DNA of 64,000 nt from Sulfitobacter faviae. Its GTDB lineage: Bacteria; Pseudomonadota; Alphaproteobacteria; Rhodobacterales; Rhodobacteraceae. The DNA lies in assembly GCF_029870955.1 (NCBI RefSeq), contig NZ_PGFQ01000001.1, positions 1,922,001 to 1,986,000 of the forward strand. Reading direction: 5' to 3'. Made by a program: the position numbers and the translations under genes. Positions 10,799 to 20,113 of the stretch are shown here, in pieces. The notes under the pieces are model-generated. The model was given only the letters and a program-made list of their open reading frames with translations. It was not told where the DNA came from and did not search any database. The number at the start of each line of letters is the position of its first letter. Position 1 is the first letter of the stretch.

Positions 10799-11091
10799 GC
10801 GCCAAGCATCAACACTACGACGTGATCCGCAAGCCGGTCATCACCGAGAAGGCAACCATGGCGTCCGAACAGAACGCCGTCGTCTTCGAAGTCGCGATCG
10901 ACAGCAACAAGCCGATGATCAAAGAGGCCGTCGAGGCGCTCTTCAACGTCAAGGTGAAGGCCGTGAACACGACCATCACCAAAGGCAAGGTCAAGCGTTT
11001 TCGGGGCCAGATGGGCCGCCGCAAAGACGTGAAGAAGGCCTATGTGACGCTCGAAGAGGGCAACACAATCGACGTGTCCACCGGGCTCTGA
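10795..11091 (+). CDS. rplW: 50S ribosomal protein L23
   Basis: L23 sits at the tunnel exit, where signal recognition particle and trigger factor dock. The 98-residue length, the [20 protein letters not shown] opening and the [17 protein letters not shown] segment are normal. Instead of passing directly to rplB, transcription meets a terminator 24 bp later; rplB lies 3.1 kb downstream. Confidence 0.97.
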   Translation: MSAKHQHYDVIRKPVITEKATMASEQNAVVFEVAIDSNKPMIKEAVEALFNVKVKAVNTTITKGKVKRFRGQMGRRKDVKKAYVTLEEGNTIDVSTGL

Positions 11092-11114
11092 TTGCCGGTT
11101 AGACATTTGGGAAA

Positions 11115-11141
11115 GGCCTCCGCATTGCGGGGGCCTTTTTC
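11115..11141 (+). terminator. Rho-independent terminator after rplW
   Basis: GGCCTCCGC and GCGGGGGCC (one G-U pair) flank a 3-nt loop and precede TTTTTC. It ends the first part of the split S10 operon. Confidence 0.9.
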
Positions 11142-11488
11142 GTTTCGGGGATGCGCCGGGGCCCGGGACAAGCCGCAGGCGCCGGGCCATCGCCTGCCCG
11201 CCCGGAGGGGTAGGCGATTTGGTGAGGCTGGACGTGACCTCGCAAAAGCACATCTCGGTTGAACCATAAAGTGGCACCAAGGTCCGTCAGATCGCCGACC
11301 CGCGGGCAGGCGCTGGCCCTCGGAGCATGAATGCCACCCCGGCCATGGACTAGCCACAGGCTCAACCCTCCCCCAAAGCAGGCTGTTTCCAGCCTAAATG
11401 CCGCGACGTAACGGCAAAGGGTGACGCGGGCGTTGCTTGCGGCGCGCTTTCCTCTACAAGACCTCGGATAACCACAAAAAGCAGGTCC
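11142..11488. other. Intergenic region holding repeat copy 1 and the desaturase leader
   Basis: Apart from the palindromic repeat at 11184-11319, listed separately, I see no gene and no convincing promoter in these 347 bp. Confidence 0.6.
11184..11319. repeat. Palindromic intergenic repeat, copy 1 (136 bp)
   Basis: GGGCCATCGCCTGCCCGC at the left end is matched by its reverse complement at 11302-11319 with one mismatch. Inner sequence such as TAGGCGATTTGGTGAGGCTG and ATCGCCGACCCGCGGGCAGG is shared with copy 2 at 17015-17196. The left flank CAAGCCGCAGGCGCC is also shared. There is no coding capacity, so this is MITE-like or foldback-like. Confidence 0.8.
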
Positions 11489-12519
11489 ATGTCCCACGAA
11501 AAATCTACCTCCGGCGTGTCTGCGGACGTGTCGAACGCGCGCGACTGGGTGCGCGTGCTGGCCCGTTACCGCGAGCCGAGCACTTGGCGCAGCAGTTTTG
11601 AACTGGCGATCACGCTCGGCCCCTTCATCCTTCTTTGGTCGCTGGCTTGGTGGGCGCTCTCAGTCAGCGGCTGGTTGGCCCTCGCGATCTCGCTGGTGAA
11701 CGCGGGCTTCTTGCTGCGGCTCTTCGCGATCCAACACGACTGCGGCCATGCGGCCTTTTTCAGCAGCCGCCGCACCAGCGATTGGGTGGGCCGCGTGCTC
11801 GGGGTGCTGACGCTGACGCCCTATGACGTTTGGCGTCGCACCCATTCGATTCACCACTCTTCAGCTGGGAACCTTGGCCGTCGTGGCATTGGCGATATCC
11901 ACACGCTCACGGTCGCGGAGTATCGCGCGCTTGGGCTATTCGGGCGACTGCATTACCGCTTGTATCGGAACCCGATCGTGCTCTTTGGCCTTGGGCCGAC
12001 CTATCTGTTCTTCGTGCAGAACCGCGTGCCCCTGGGGCTGATGGCGCAGACCCGTTATTGGCTGAGCGCGATGGGCACCAATCTGACGATCCTCACAGCA
12101 CTTGCTGTGATCTTCTACTTCGGGGGATCATGCCCATTCTGCTGATCTTCGTGCCCAGCACCCTTCTGGCGGCCACGGCGGGCATGTGGCTGTTCTATGT
12201 GCAGCACCAGTTCGAGACGACCCATTGGGAAGAGAACGACGCTTGGGACCTGCATGATGCGGCCTTTCACGGCTCCTCGCATTACATCCTGCCGCGTCCC
12301 CTGCAGTGGCTCAGCGCCAATATCGGCATTCACCATGTGCACCACCTCTACAGCCGCATTCCCTTCTATCGCCTGCCGGAAGTGCTGCGCGATCATGTCG
12401 CCTTGGCGGAGGGGAACCGGATGACCATCCGCGAGAGCCTTGCCAACGCGCGGCTGCATCTATGGGATGAGAAAAGCAAGCGCCTGTTGTCTTTCGCGCA
12501 GGCGCGCCGGGTCGCCTGA
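11489..12519 (+). CDS. Fatty acid desaturase (frame broken by one missing base)
   Basis: The membrane di-iron desaturase introduces a double bond into acyl chains. Its three histidine clusters are HDCGH, THSIHH and IHHVHH, with hydrophobic pairs between them. The frame breaks at the G-run 12122-12126: restoring one G joins the first part (to FYFGG) with IMPILLIFVPSTLLAATAGM and gives 343 residues. All histidines needed for catalysis are then present. The gene is alone between the terminator of rplW and its own terminator, an unusual position inside the S10 series. Chain position specificity cannot be read. Confidence 0.85.
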
Positions 12520-12546
12520 AGCCGCAGTATTTTTCTATGATCTGGG

Positions 12547-12569
12547 CCCCCGCTTTGGCGGGGGTCTTT
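12547..12569 (+). terminator. Rho-independent terminator after the desaturase
   Basis: CCCCCGC and GCGGGGG pair across a TTTG loop and are followed by TCTTT. Confidence 0.8.
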
Positions 12570-12671
12570 GAATTTGGAGGGCTGTCATTACCTTGGCGCG
12601 ATCCTCTCGGCTATGCGTTCAATCATGCGGCGACCCCGAAAAAGTTCCGAAAAAAAGCCATCAATTTTCTT

Positions 12672-12696
12672 GGAACAGAGCAGAAAGCTGCCGGTT
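12672..12696 (+). promoter_or_regulatory. Possible EcfG-type general stress promoter
   Basis: GGAAC (12672-12676), 16 bp, then GGTT (12693-12696) lie 66 bp before the start of the PRC-barrel gene. The alphaproteobacterial general stress sigma factor EcfG prefers GGAAC-N16/17-CGTT, so one base of the -10 differs. PRC-barrel proteins are often in that regulon, which fits. Confidence 0.4.
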
Positions 12697-12761
12697 GTCT
12701 CACCGTGGAAGACGGGGTGCTGCGCGCCTCACTTATCGTAAACGAACACGGGAGAGACCTA

Positions 12762-13904
12762 ATGATCTATACCAAAACACTCATGGCTGGCGTATCCGCC
12801 GTTGCCCTTTTCGCGGCCGCTCCGGTTCTGGCGCAGGATGCGACAGAGAACGTCGAAGAGACCATCGAGCGCAACGCCGAAGTTGAAGCCGAGATGGAAG
12901 CCGAGGTCGAAGGTGGCACAGCCGCGACCGCGAATGTTGCTGGCGGCCAAGTGGTTGTCGAGCAGGAAGACGCCGAAGTTGACGTGACCGTTCCCGAGCC
13001 CGATGTGAACGTGTCGCAGGACGCTCCCGTAGTGACTGTTGAGCAGGGCCAGCCCGAAGTGAACGTCGCCGTTCCCGAGCCGACCGTTCGCGTGCAGCAG
13101 CAAGCGCCGATCATCACAGTTGAGCAAGCACAGCCGCAGGTTACTGTGCGTATCCCCGAGCCGGTCGTGACCGTGCAGGTCCCGAAGCCGCAGGTTGACG
13201 TGGACACCGGCGAGCCGATCGTTGATCTGGAGCAGCCCGAACCCGTTGTGAAGTTCGTGCGCCCCGAGCCGAAAGTGACCATTGAGGAAGCCGAGCCGCG
13301 CGTGACCGTTGAGCAGGCCGAAGCCGATGTGAACGTTGCCGAATCCGAGGAAGCCCGCGTCGACGTTGAGCAGCAAGAAGCCAACGTGAACGTGCAGCAG
13401 GGCGAAGACGCGAATGTTGTCGTCGAAGAAGCCGAAGCACCGCAGGTCAACGTTGAAGGTGCCGAAGGTGCCGAGATCGACGTCGAGCAAGAGCAAGCGC
13501 GCGTGCTGATGGAAGACTTCAACGCGGATGAGCAGGGCAATATGGCCGAAGAAGACCGTGCCCGCTATCAGGAGAACGTGCAGCGTCTGCCGATCTTTAA
13601 CCTGACCGCCGAAGAACTGACTGGCCGCAGCGTTGCCACCGAGACTGGTGAAGATGTTGGCGAAATCGACTTCATCGGCGTCCGTGGCGACACCGTTGTT
13701 GCGATCATCGGCGTTGGTGGTTTCCTTGGTATGGGCGAAAACGAAGTCGCCATTCCGGTTGAGAAGCTGATCATGCGTGAAGACGAAGTCATCGTCCCCG
13801 GCGTGACCGAGGAGCGTCTGGAAAGCATGCCGGAATTCAACGAAGCCGAAGTTGAAATCCTCGACCCCGGCATGCGTCTGGCCGAGAGCGTTGGCCTTGA
13901 CTAA
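12762..13904 (+). CDS. Secreted valine-repeat protein with C-terminal PRC-barrel
   Basis: The 380-residue protein has a signal peptide (MIYTKTLMAGVSAVALFAAA, cleaved after LAQ). About 220 residues follow, built from imperfect 9-residue units in which V-x-V alternates with Pro/Glu/Gln (VTVEQ, QPEVNV, VPEPTVRVQ). This suggests a regular beta-strand stack. Residues from about 285 to the end form a PRC-barrel (EELTGRSVATETGEDVGEID). The composition is strongly acidic. SD GGAGAG supports the ATG at 12762 over upstream in-frame codons. The function is unknown; a periplasmic or surface stress protein is a guess. Confidence 0.85.
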   Translation: MIYTKTLMAGVSAVALFAAAPVLAQDATENVEETIERNAEVEAEMEAEVEGGTAATANVAGGQVVVEQEDAEVDVTVPEPDVNVSQDAPVVTVEQGQPEVNVAVPEPTVRVQQQAPIITVEQAQPQVTVRIPEPVVTVQVPKPQVDVDTGEPIVDLEQPEPVVKFVRPEPKVTIEEAEPRVTVEQAEADVNVAESEEARVDVEQQEANVNVQQGEDANVVVEEAEAPQVNVEGAEGAEIDVEQEQARVLMEDFNADEQGNMAEEDRARYQENVQRLPIFNLTAEELTGRSVATETGEDVGEIDFIGVRGDTVVAIIGVGGFLGMGENEVAIPVEKLIMREDEVIVPGVTEERLESMPEFNEAEVEILDPGMRLAESVGLD

Positions 13905-13934
13905 TTCCCACCTTGGGTAACTGCTAAACCAATA

Positions 13935-13965
13935 GAAGAAGGCGCTTCGGCGCCTTCTTTTCTTT
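13935..13965 (+). terminator. Rho-independent terminator after the PRC-barrel gene
   Basis: AGAAGGCGC and GCGCCTTCT close a stable TTCG tetraloop and are followed by TTTCTTTT. Confidence 0.9.
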
Positions 13966-14045
13966 TGTGCGGGCAGGGGAGAGGATTTTCGCCATGCCTA
14001 CTGGACGGGCTGTTGCGAACCTGTTAGGTCGCCACATCGGCTCAG

Positions 14046-14067
14046 ACCCCGGATTCGTCCGGGGTTT
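14046..14067 (+). terminator. Second hairpin, possible terminator
   Basis: ACCCCGGA and TCCGGGGT pair perfectly across TTCG, followed by TT. The U-tract is short, so it may instead be a leader structure of rplB. Confidence 0.5.
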
Positions 14068-14215
14068 GGCTATTTGAACGATCCCGGTGGTTGGGATGCC
14101 TGCCTCGCAAGAGATTTAAACCCATCCACCACTCCCACAGGGGACCTTCGGGGCCCTATAACCAACGCGCTTTCACCTTGGTGCGAGCGTGCCTAGCAAA
14201 CGGAAGACAGAGAAC

Positions 14216-15058
14216 ATGGCACTCAAGTCGTACAAACCGACGACGCCAGGCCAGCGTGGACTGGTACTGATCGACCGTTCGGAGCTGTGGAAAGGCCGCC
14301 CGGTCAAAGCCCTTACTCAGGGTCTGACCAAATCCGGTGGCCGGAACAACACCGGACGAATCACAATGCGTCGTACAGGTGGTGGTGCAAAGCGCCTCTA
14401 CCGTATCGTTGATTTCAAGCGTAACAAGCTGGACATGTCCGCTGTTGTCGCGCGGATCGAATATGACCCCAACCGTACAGCCTTCATCGCACTGATCCAG
14501 TACGAAGACGGTGAGCAGGCCTACATCCTGGCCCCGCAGCGTTTGGCCATCGGCGACAAGATCATCGCCGGCGCCAAAGTGGACATCAAGCCCGGCAACG
14601 CGATGCCCTTCTCGGGCATGCCGATCGGTACGATCGTCCACAACATCGAGATGAAGCCCGGCAAAGGTGGTCAGATCGCCCGTGCCGCCGGCACCTACGC
14701 CCAGTTCGTGGGTCGTGACGGTGGCTACGCTCAGATCCGTCTGAGCTCCGGCGAGCTGCGTCTCGTGCGTCAGGAATGCATGGCCACCGTCGGTGCCGTC
14801 AGCAACCCCGACAACTCCAACCAGAACTACGGTAAAGCGGGCCGCATGCGCCACAAGGGCATCCGCCCCTCTGTGCGTGGTGTGGTGATGAACCCGATCG
14901 ACCACCCGCACGGCGGTGGTGAAGGCCGGACCTCTGGTGGTCGTCACCCGGTTACTCCTTGGGGTAAGCCGACGAAGGGTGCCAAGACCCGCAACAAGAA
15001 CAAAGCGTCCAGCAAGCTTATCATCCGCTCGCGTCACGCCAAGAAGAAGGGGCGTTAA
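14216..15058 (+). CDS. rplB: 50S ribosomal protein L2
   Basis: L2 binds next to the peptidyl transferase centre. From [20 protein letters not shown] the product is 280 residues. It holds the [20 protein letters not shown] segment and the essential [20 protein letters not shown] loop near the C-terminus. The ATG at 14216 is chosen over 14189 because the family begins MALK. It opens the second part of the split S10 operon; rpsS starts 3 bp after the stop. Confidence 0.97.
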   Translation: MALKSYKPTTPGQRGLVLIDRSELWKGRPVKALTQGLTKSGGRNNTGRITMRRTGGGAKRLYRIVDFKRNKLDMSAVVARIEYDPNRTAFIALIQYEDGEQAYILAPQRLAIGDKIIAGAKVDIKPGNAMPFSGMPIGTIVHNIEMKPGKGGQIARAAGTYAQFVGRDGGYAQIRLSSGELRLVRQECMATVGAVSNPDNSNQNYGKAGRMRHKGIRPSVRGVVMNPIDHPHGGGEGRTSGGRHPVTPWGKPTKGAKTRNKNKASSKLIIRSRHAKKKGR

Positions 15059-15061
15059 TCA

Positions 15062-15340
15062 ATGGCTCGTTCAGTATGGAAAGGTCCTTTTGTTGACTCT
15101 TATGTCCTCAAAAAGGCAGAGGCTTCCCGTGAGGGCGGTCGTAACGAAGTGATCAAGATCTGGTCGCGCCGCAGCACGATCCTGCCCCAGTTCGTGGGTC
15201 TGACGTTCGGCGTCTACAACGGTCACAAGCACATTCCTGTCAACGTCAGCGAAGAAATGATCGGTCAGAAGTTCGGTGAATACTCCCCGACTCGTACCTA
15301 CTACGGTCATGCCGCCGACAAAAAAGCGAAGCGGAAATAA
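15062..15340 (+). CDS. rpsS: 30S ribosomal protein S19
   Basis: S19 is a 92-residue head protein that contacts S13 and the A-site t[23 protein letters not shown] and the C-terminal [20 protein letters not shown] region are typical. It lies 3 bp after rplB and 3 bp before rplV, so the three are co-translated. Confidence 0.97.
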   Translation: MARSVWKGPFVDSYVLKKAEASREGGRNEVIKIWSRRSTILPQFVGLTFGVYNGHKHIPVNVSEEMIGQKFGEYSPTRTYYGHAADKKAKRK

Positions 15341-15343
15341 GCC

Positions 15344-15724
15344 ATGAGCAAGGATAAGAATCCCCGCCGCGTGGCAGACAACGAAGCAATGGCAAAGCTG
15401 CGCATGCTTCGTACGAGCCCGCAGAAACTGAACCTGGTTGCTGCCCTCATCCGTGGCAAGTCCGTGGACAAGGCGCTGACCGACCTGACCTTCTCCAAGA
15501 AGCGGGTCGCGCAGGACGTGAAGAAATGCCTTCAGTCCGCCATCGCCAACGCGGAAAACAACCACAACCTGGACGTCGATGAGCTGATCGTGGCCGAGGC
15601 CTATGTCGGCAAGAACCTGACCATGAAGCGCGGTCGCCCGCGGGCCCGTGGCCGGTTCGGCAAGATCATCAAGCCGTTTGCCGAGATCACGATCAAAGTG
15701 CGTCAAGTTGAGGAGCAAGCCTGA
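15344..15724 (+). CDS. rplV: 50S ribosomal protein L22
   Basis: L22 extends a beta-hairpin to the narrowest part of the exit tunnel; here it is seen as [15 protein letters not shown] near residues 95-110, unchanged at the positions where macrolide-resistance deletions arise elsewhere. The protein is 126 residues long with a roseobacter-type N-terminus ([20 protein letters not shown]). Its stop shares a base with the rpsC start (TGATG). Confidence 0.97.
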   Translation: MSKDKNPRRVADNEAMAKLRMLRTSPQKLNLVAALIRGKSVDKALTDLTFSKKRVAQDVKKCLQSAIANAENNHNLDVDELIVAEAYVGKNLTMKRGRPRARGRFGKIIKPFAEITIKVRQVEEQA

Positions 15725-16431
15725 TGGGTAACAAAGTCAATCCGATCGGTATGCGCCTTCAGGTGAACCGCACCTGGGACAGCCGCTGGTACGCCGACAC
15801 CAAGGATTACGGTGATCTTCTGCTCGAAGACCTCGCAATCCGCGACTTCATCAAGAAAGAGTGCCACCAGGCCGGTGTTGCCCGTGTGATCATCGAACGT
15901 CCGCACAAGAAGTGCCGCGTCACGATCCACACAGCACGCCCCGGTGTCATCATCGGCAAGAAAGGCGCGGACATCGAGACGCTGCGCCAGAAGATTGCCA
16001 AGATGACCAACTCGGAACTGCACCTCAACATCGTTGAGGTCCGCAAGCCCGAGCTGGACGCACATCTGGTTGGTGAGAGCATTGCACAGCAGCTGGAGCG
16101 CCGGGTGTCTTTCCGCCGCGCCATGAAACGTGCCGTGCAGAACGCCATGCGCATGGGCGCACTGGGCATCCGCGTGAACCTCGCGGGTCGTCTGGGTGGT
16201 GCCGAGATCGCGCGTACCGAATGGTACCGCGAAGGTCGCGTGCCGCTGCACACATTGCGTGCCGACATCGATTACGCGCATGTCGAGGCTTCCACCGCCT
16301 ACGGCATCATCGGGATCAAGACATGGATCTTCAAAGGCGAGATCATGGAACACGACCCCGCCGCGCGTGACCGCAAGGCACAGGAACTCCAAGACGGCCC
16401 AGCACCTCGCGGTGCCGGCGGTCGTCGCTAA
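15724..16431 (+). CDS. rpsC: 30S ribosomal protein S3
   Basis: S3 forms part of the mRNA entry channel and its helicase. The 235-residue product begins [20 protein letters not shown] and has the KH motif [15 protein letters not shown] near residue 75. Its C-terminal domain includes [20 protein letters not shown]. The short Gly/Arg-rich tail (RGAGGRR) is common in alphaproteobacteria. Confidence 0.97.
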   Translation: MGNKVNPIGMRLQVNRTWDSRWYADTKDYGDLLLEDLAIRDFIKKECHQAGVARVIIERPHKKCRVTIHTARPGVIIGKKGADIETLRQKIAKMTNSELHLNIVEVRKPELDAHLVGESIAQQLERRVSFRRAMKRAVQNAMRMGALGIRVNLAGRLGGAEIARTEWYREGRVPLHTLRADIDYAHVEASTAYGIIGIKTWIFKGEIMEHDPAARDRKAQELQDGPAPRGAGGRR

Positions 16432-16443
16432 GGGGAATGAGAA

Positions 16444-16857
16444 ATGCTTCAACCAAAGCGTACTAAATTCCGCAAGCAGTTCAAAGGCTCGATCAAGGGT
16501 CTGGCGAAGGGCGGGTCCGACCTGAACTTCGGCACCTACGGCCTGAAGGCACTGCAGCCGGAGCGGGTTACAGCCCGTCAAATCGAAGCGGCACGCCGCG
16601 CCATGACGCGTCACATGAAGCGTCAGGGCCGTGTCTGGATCCGCATCTTCCCGGATGTTCCGGTAACCTCCAAGCCCGTCGAAGTTCGTATGGGTAAAGG
16701 TAAAGGTTCCGTTGACTTCTGGGCCGCCAAGGTCAAGCCGGGCCGCATCATGTTCGAGATCGACGGTGTCGGCGAAGACGTGGCGCGCGAAGCCCTGCGT
16801 CTGGCAGCCATGAAGCTGCCGATCAAGACCCGGGTCGTGGTCCGCGAGGACTGGTAA
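16444..16857 (+). CDS. rplP: 50S ribosomal protein L16
   Basis: L16 helps position A-site tRNA. The 137-residue product begins [20 protein letters not shown] and contains the loop around [20 protein letters not shown], including the Arg that is hydroxylated in some bacteria. In most genomes rpmC follows at once; here a terminator, a repeat and an oppositely oriented oxygenase gene come between (rpmC at 18013). Confidence 0.97.
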   Translation: MLQPKRTKFRKQFKGSIKGLAKGGSDLNFGTYGLKALQPERVTARQIEAARRAMTRHMKRQGRVWIRIFPDVPVTSKPVEVRMGKGKGSVDFWAAKVKPGRIMFEIDGVGEDVAREALRLAAMKLPIKTRVVVREDW

Positions 16858-16893
16858 GCCCGAAGCCCCGCAAGGGGCGGCAGAAAGAAAAGG

Positions 16894-16921
16894 CCCCCGT
16901 CGAGCGATCGGCGGGGGTTTT
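16894..16921 (+). terminator. Rho-independent terminator after rplP
   Basis: CCCCCGTCGA pairs with TCGGCGGGGG (one G-U) across GCGA and is followed by TTTTG. It ends the second part of the S10 operon. Confidence 0.9.
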
Positions 16922-17014
16922 GCTTTGGCGGGGCAGGGGAATGACGCGCAAGCGCCGGCTCGCGCAAATCTCGCCGGTCCGTGCCATCCGGCCCGGATTC
17001 AAGCCGCAGGCGCC

Positions 17015-17196
17015 GGGCCATCGCCTGCCCGCCCGTCACGCCAGAGGCGTGCCGTCATATGGTGGGCGCACCTTCGGTGCGACCGGGTAGGCGATTTGGT
17101 GAGGCTGGGTGCGATTTCGAGAACGCACATCTTGGCTGCGCAATAAAGTGGCACGAGGCACCGTTGGATCGCCGACCCGCGGGCAGGCGATGGCCC
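17015..17196. repeat. Palindromic intergenic repeat, copy 2 (182 bp)
   Basis: The ends GGGCCATCGCCTGCCCGC (17015-17032) and GCGGGCAGGCGATGGCCC (17179-17196) are perfect inverted repeats. Compared with copy 1 at 11184 it carries about 46 extra bp near the left end, which contain their own hairpin (GCACC-TTC-GGTGC). The right half is closely similar in both copies. It ends 15 bp from the stop of the oxygenase gene. Confidence 0.85.
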
Positions 17197-17211
17197 TCAG
17201 TCTTTTACATT

Positions 17212-17831
17212 TTACGCCCAATTGTAGTTAAAACTCACCGAAACCCGATCTTCCTCGATCATGTTCATCGGCACCTCGTGGCGCAGCCAGCTTTCCCAGA
17301 GCAGCACGTCGCCCGCTTCGGGGCCACATAGATGAAAGGCCGCAGTTCCTCGCGCGCGTCCTTCATCCGGCCCGGCGCAGCCATCATCATCGGCAGGCGC
17401 GGGTCTTCGAAACGGATCGCGCTGGCGCCCTCGGGCATGGTCACATAGGTCGTGCCTGAAATCACCGAATGCGGGTGGATATGCGAGGTGTGGATGCCGC
17501 CCTCGGGCAGGATGTTCAGCCACAGCGAGTCGAGCACCAGCTTGCGGTCACCCAGATCGAATTCGAGGTCCTTGGCAAAGGCCGCGACATGTTTGTCGAG
17601 CGACTTGACCAAACCCTTAAAGATCGGAAAGCGGTAGGGCAGGTCATCCAGCGAGGCATAAGAGGTGTAGCCCGCATAGCCGTTCTCCTCGCACCAGTCC
17701 TGACCGGCCTCATCATCCTCGGCAATCGAGAAGCAAGAGGCGGCCAGTTCATCGGTGTCGATGGGCTTGCCGTGGTCCGACAGGGCGGCGTGATAGAGGC
17801 GGGTGGCGAAAAGCGATTTGATGTTTGACAT
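17212..17831 (-). CDS. 2OG-Fe(II) oxygenase family protein (frame broken by one missing base)
   Basis: This 206-residue protein begins MSNIKSLFATRLYHAALSDH and has a HIHPHSVISGTTYVTMPEGA segment followed by FEDPR. It then has GDVLLWESWLRHEVPMN, with a second His for iron and an Arg in FNYNWA-adjacent sequence. This is the pattern of the putative 2-oxoglutarate/Fe(II) family TIGR02466. The frame breaks at about 17319, where the minus strand reads CCCCGAAG and CCCCGGAAG restores the gene. The substrate is unknown. It lies opposite to the ribosomal genes, between rplP and rpmC; ribosomal protein hydroxylases exist in related families, but nothing here proves that role. Confidence 0.78.
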
Positions 17832-18012
17832 GGAACCTCCTTACGCCGAACATACCCCTATCGCCAGCCTATTTGCGCCAAAAGCGCAGATGCGGGCCAA
17901 CGGGGGTTGCCATGTGCGACCTCAACGCGTATTGGCACCTTTCATCATGAACTCCACCAGAATCATGGTCACCCTGACAGGGGCCTACTGGTGATGTTGA
18001 AAGGAAGAGGCC

Positions 18013-18216
18013 GTGAAAGCCAGCGAACTGCATGACAAGACGCCGGACCAGCTCCGCGACGAGCTTGTGAACCTGAAAAAAGAATCCTTCAACTTGCGTT
18101 TTCAGCAGGCCACCGGCCAGCTGGAGAACTCCGCACGTCTGAAGACTGTTAAGCGTGACGTGGCCCGTGTCCACACCGTGCTGAACCAGAAAGCCGCTGC
18201 TGCGGCAGTCGAATAA
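18013..18216 (+). CDS. rpmC: 50S ribosomal protein L29
   Basis: L29 is a small two-helix protein at the tunnel exit near L23. The 67-residue product starts with GTG, supported by SD AAGGAAGAGG 3-12 nt upstream. [20 protein letters not shown] is typical. It begins a new transcription unit, divergent from the oxygenase gene with 181 bp between them. Confidence 0.96.
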   Translation: MKASELHDKTPDQLRDELVNLKKESFNLRFQQATGQLENSARLKTVKRDVARVHTVLNQKAAAAAVE

Positions 18217-18230
18217 TAGGAGCCTGAAAC

Positions 18231-18476
18231 ATGCCCAAGCGTATCCTTACAGGCACCGTGACATCGGACGCCAACGCACAAACAGTTTCCGTTTCCGTAG
18301 AGCGCCGCTTTACGCATCCGGTTCTGAAAAAGACCATCCGTAAGTCCAAGAAGTACCGGGCTCACGATGAGAACAACACGTTCAAGGTGGGCGACACTGT
18401 GCGCATCATCGAATGTGCCCCCAAGTCGAAAACCAAACGTTGGGAAGTTCTGACTTCGGACAAAGCCGAGGCCTGA
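18231..18476 (+). CDS. rpsQ: 30S ribosomal protein S17
   Basis: S17 is an 81-residue primary 16S rRNA binder with an OB fold. [20 protein letters not shown], the long basic loop [15 protein letters not shown] and the [18 protein letters not shown] strand are all present. SD AGGAG lies 7 bp upstream. Confidence 0.97.
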   Translation: MPKRILTGTVTSDANAQTVSVSVERRFTHPVLKKTIRKSKKYRAHDENNTFKVGDTVRIIECAPKSKTKRWEVLTSDKAEA

Positions 18477-18538
18477 GCCCCTTAAACGAAACCCTGGGAT
18501 GAGGGCCGCATCGCCCCCAGAAGGTCGGGAGAAACCAA

Positions 18539-18907
18539 ATGATCCAGATGCAGACCAACCTGGATGTTGCTGACAACAGCGGCGCGCGCCGTGTTCAGTG
18601 CATCAAGGTCCTGGGTGGTTCCAAGCGTAAATACGCGTCCGTCGGCGATATCATCGTCGTGTCGGTCAAGGAAGCCATCCCGCGTGGTCGTGTGAAAAAG
18701 GGCGACGTCCGCAAGGCCGTCGTCGTTCGCACCGCCAAAGAAGTTCGTCGTGAAGATGGCACCGCTATCCGCTTCGACCGCAACGCCGCTGTTATCCTGA
18801 ATAACAACAACGAACCCGTCGGCACCCGTATCTTCGGGCCGGTCGTTCGTGAGCTGCGCGCGAAGAACTTCATGAAAATCATCTCGCTCGCTCCGGAGGT
18901 GCTGTAA
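18539..18907 (+). CDS. rplN: 50S ribosomal protein L14
   Basis: L14 contacts L19 and helix 44 at the subunit bridge. The 122-residue product ([20 protein letters not shown] to [12 protein letters not shown]) has no insert or loss. A 62-bp gap after rpsQ carries only an SD (GGGAG). Confidence 0.97.
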   Translation: MIQMQTNLDVADNSGARRVQCIKVLGGSKRKYASVGDIIVVSVKEAIPRGRVKKGDVRKAVVVRTAKEVRREDGTAIRFDRNAAVILNNNNEPVGTRIFGPVVRELRAKNFMKIISLAPEVL

Positions 18908-18909
18908 TC

Positions 18910-19221
18910 ATGGCTGCTAAACTTCGCAAAGGTGACAAGGTCATCGTCCTGTCCGGCAAGGACAAAGGCAAGACGGGCACCATCTCGTCCGTTGACCCCA
19001 AGTCGAACAAGGCCATCGTTGACGGCGTGAAAATCGCCATCCGCGCCACGCGCCAGACACAGACATCTCAAGGCGGCCGCATCCCCAAGGCGATGCCGAT
19101 CGACCTGAGCAACCTCGCACTGGTGGATGCCAATGGCAAAGCCACCCGCGTGGGTTTCAAAATCGAAGGCGACAAGAAAGTGCGCTTTGCCAAGACCACG
19201 GGGGACGTGATCGATGCTTGA
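18910..19221 (+). CDS. rplX: 50S ribosomal protein L24
   Basis: L24 initiates 50S assembly. The KOW motif is visible at residues 4-30 ([20 protein letters not shown]). The 103-residue length is normal. The last 8 bp overlap the start of rplE, which suggests translational coupling. Confidence 0.97.
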   Translation: MAAKLRKGDKVIVLSGKDKGKTGTISSVDPKSNKAIVDGVKIAIRATRQTQTSQGGRIPKAMPIDLSNLALVDANGKATRVGFKIEGDKKVRFAKTTGDVIDA

Positions 19222-19777
19222 TACCGCAACCTACACACCCCGCCTTCAGGCCGAATACCGCGAGAGGATCCGCGCCGCCCTGAAAGAGGAATTCGGCTAC
19301 AAGAACGACATGATGATCCCCAAGCTGGACAAGATCGTTCTGAACATCGGCTGCGGAGCCGAAGCCGTGCGCGACAGCAAAAAAGCCAAGTCGGCTCAGG
19401 AAGACCTGACCGCGATTGCGGGCCAGAAGGCTCTGACAACCGTGGCCAAGAAATCCATCGCTGGTTTCCGCGTGCGTGAGGACATGCCTTTGGGTGCGAA
19501 AGTCACCCTGCGTGGCGACCGTATGTACGAATTCCTTGATCGTCTGATCACGATCGCAATGCCCCGTATCCGCGACTTCCGCGGCATCTCGGGCAAAAGC
19601 TTCGACGGCCGTGGCAACTACGCCATGGGCTTGAAAGAGCATATCGTGTTCCCCGAAATCGACTTCGACAAAGTTGACGAGACTTGGGGTATGGACATCG
19701 TGATCGCCACCACGGCGAAAACCGACGCTGAAGCCAAGGCGCTGTTGAAAGCATTCAACATGCCCTTCAATTCATAA
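19214..19777 (+). CDS. rplE: 50S ribosomal protein L5
   Basis: L5 binds 5S rRNA and the P-site tRNA elbow. The 187 residues include [20 protein letters not shown] near residue 37 and [20 protein letters not shown] near residue 115, both family signatures. The start ATG lies inside the end of rplX. Confidence 0.97.
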   Translation: MLDTATYTPRLQAEYRERIRAALKEEFGYKNDMMIPKLDKIVLNIGCGAEAVRDSKKAKSAQEDLTAIAGQKALTTVAKKSIAGFRVREDMPLGAKVTLRGDRMYEFLDRLITIAMPRIRDFRGISGKSFDGRGNYAMGLKEHIVFPEIDFDKVDETWGMDIVIATTAKTDAEAKALLKAFNMPFNS

Positions 19778-19795
19778 GCGCGGGAAGGATTAGAA

Positions 19796-20101
19796 ATGGC
19801 TAAGAAATCCATGATTGAGCGCGAGAAGAAGCGCGAAGCACTGGTTAAGAAGTACGCTGACAAGCGCGCGGCTCTGAAAGAGATCGTGAGCGACGAAAGC
19901 AAACCGATGGAAGAGCGTTTCCGCGCTTCCCTGAAACTGGCGAAACTGCCGCGCAACAGCTCTGCTGTGCGTCTGCACAACCGTTGCCAGCTGACGGGCC
20001 GCCCGCACGCCTACTATCGTAAACTGAAAATTTCGCGGATCGCGCTGCGGGACCTTGGCTCTTCCGGCCAGATTCCCGGCATGGTCAAGTCGAGCTGGTA
20101 A
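19796..20101 (+). CDS. rpsN: 30S ribosomal protein S14 (zinc-free form)
   Basis: The 101-residue product is the long C-minus form: the four zinc cysteines of the short form are absent, and only one Cys is seen in [20 protein letters not shown]. The Arg/Lys-rich helix begins [20 protein letters not shown]. This form needs no zinc, so no zinc-limited paralogue is expected to be required. Confidence 0.96.
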   Translation: MAKKSMIEREKKREALVKKYADKRAALKEIVSDESKPMEERFRASLKLAKLPRNSSAVRLHNRCQLTGRPHAYYRKLKISRIALRDLGSSGQIPGMVKSSW

Positions 20102-20113
20102 GGAGCGCATCAG

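Larger units (their letters stand above)
13905..14215. other. Intergenic region before rplB
   Basis: These 311 bp contain the terminator at 13935 and a second perfect hairpin at 14046. I see no gene and no strong consensus promoter, although one must exist unless rplB depends on read-through. Confidence 0.6.
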
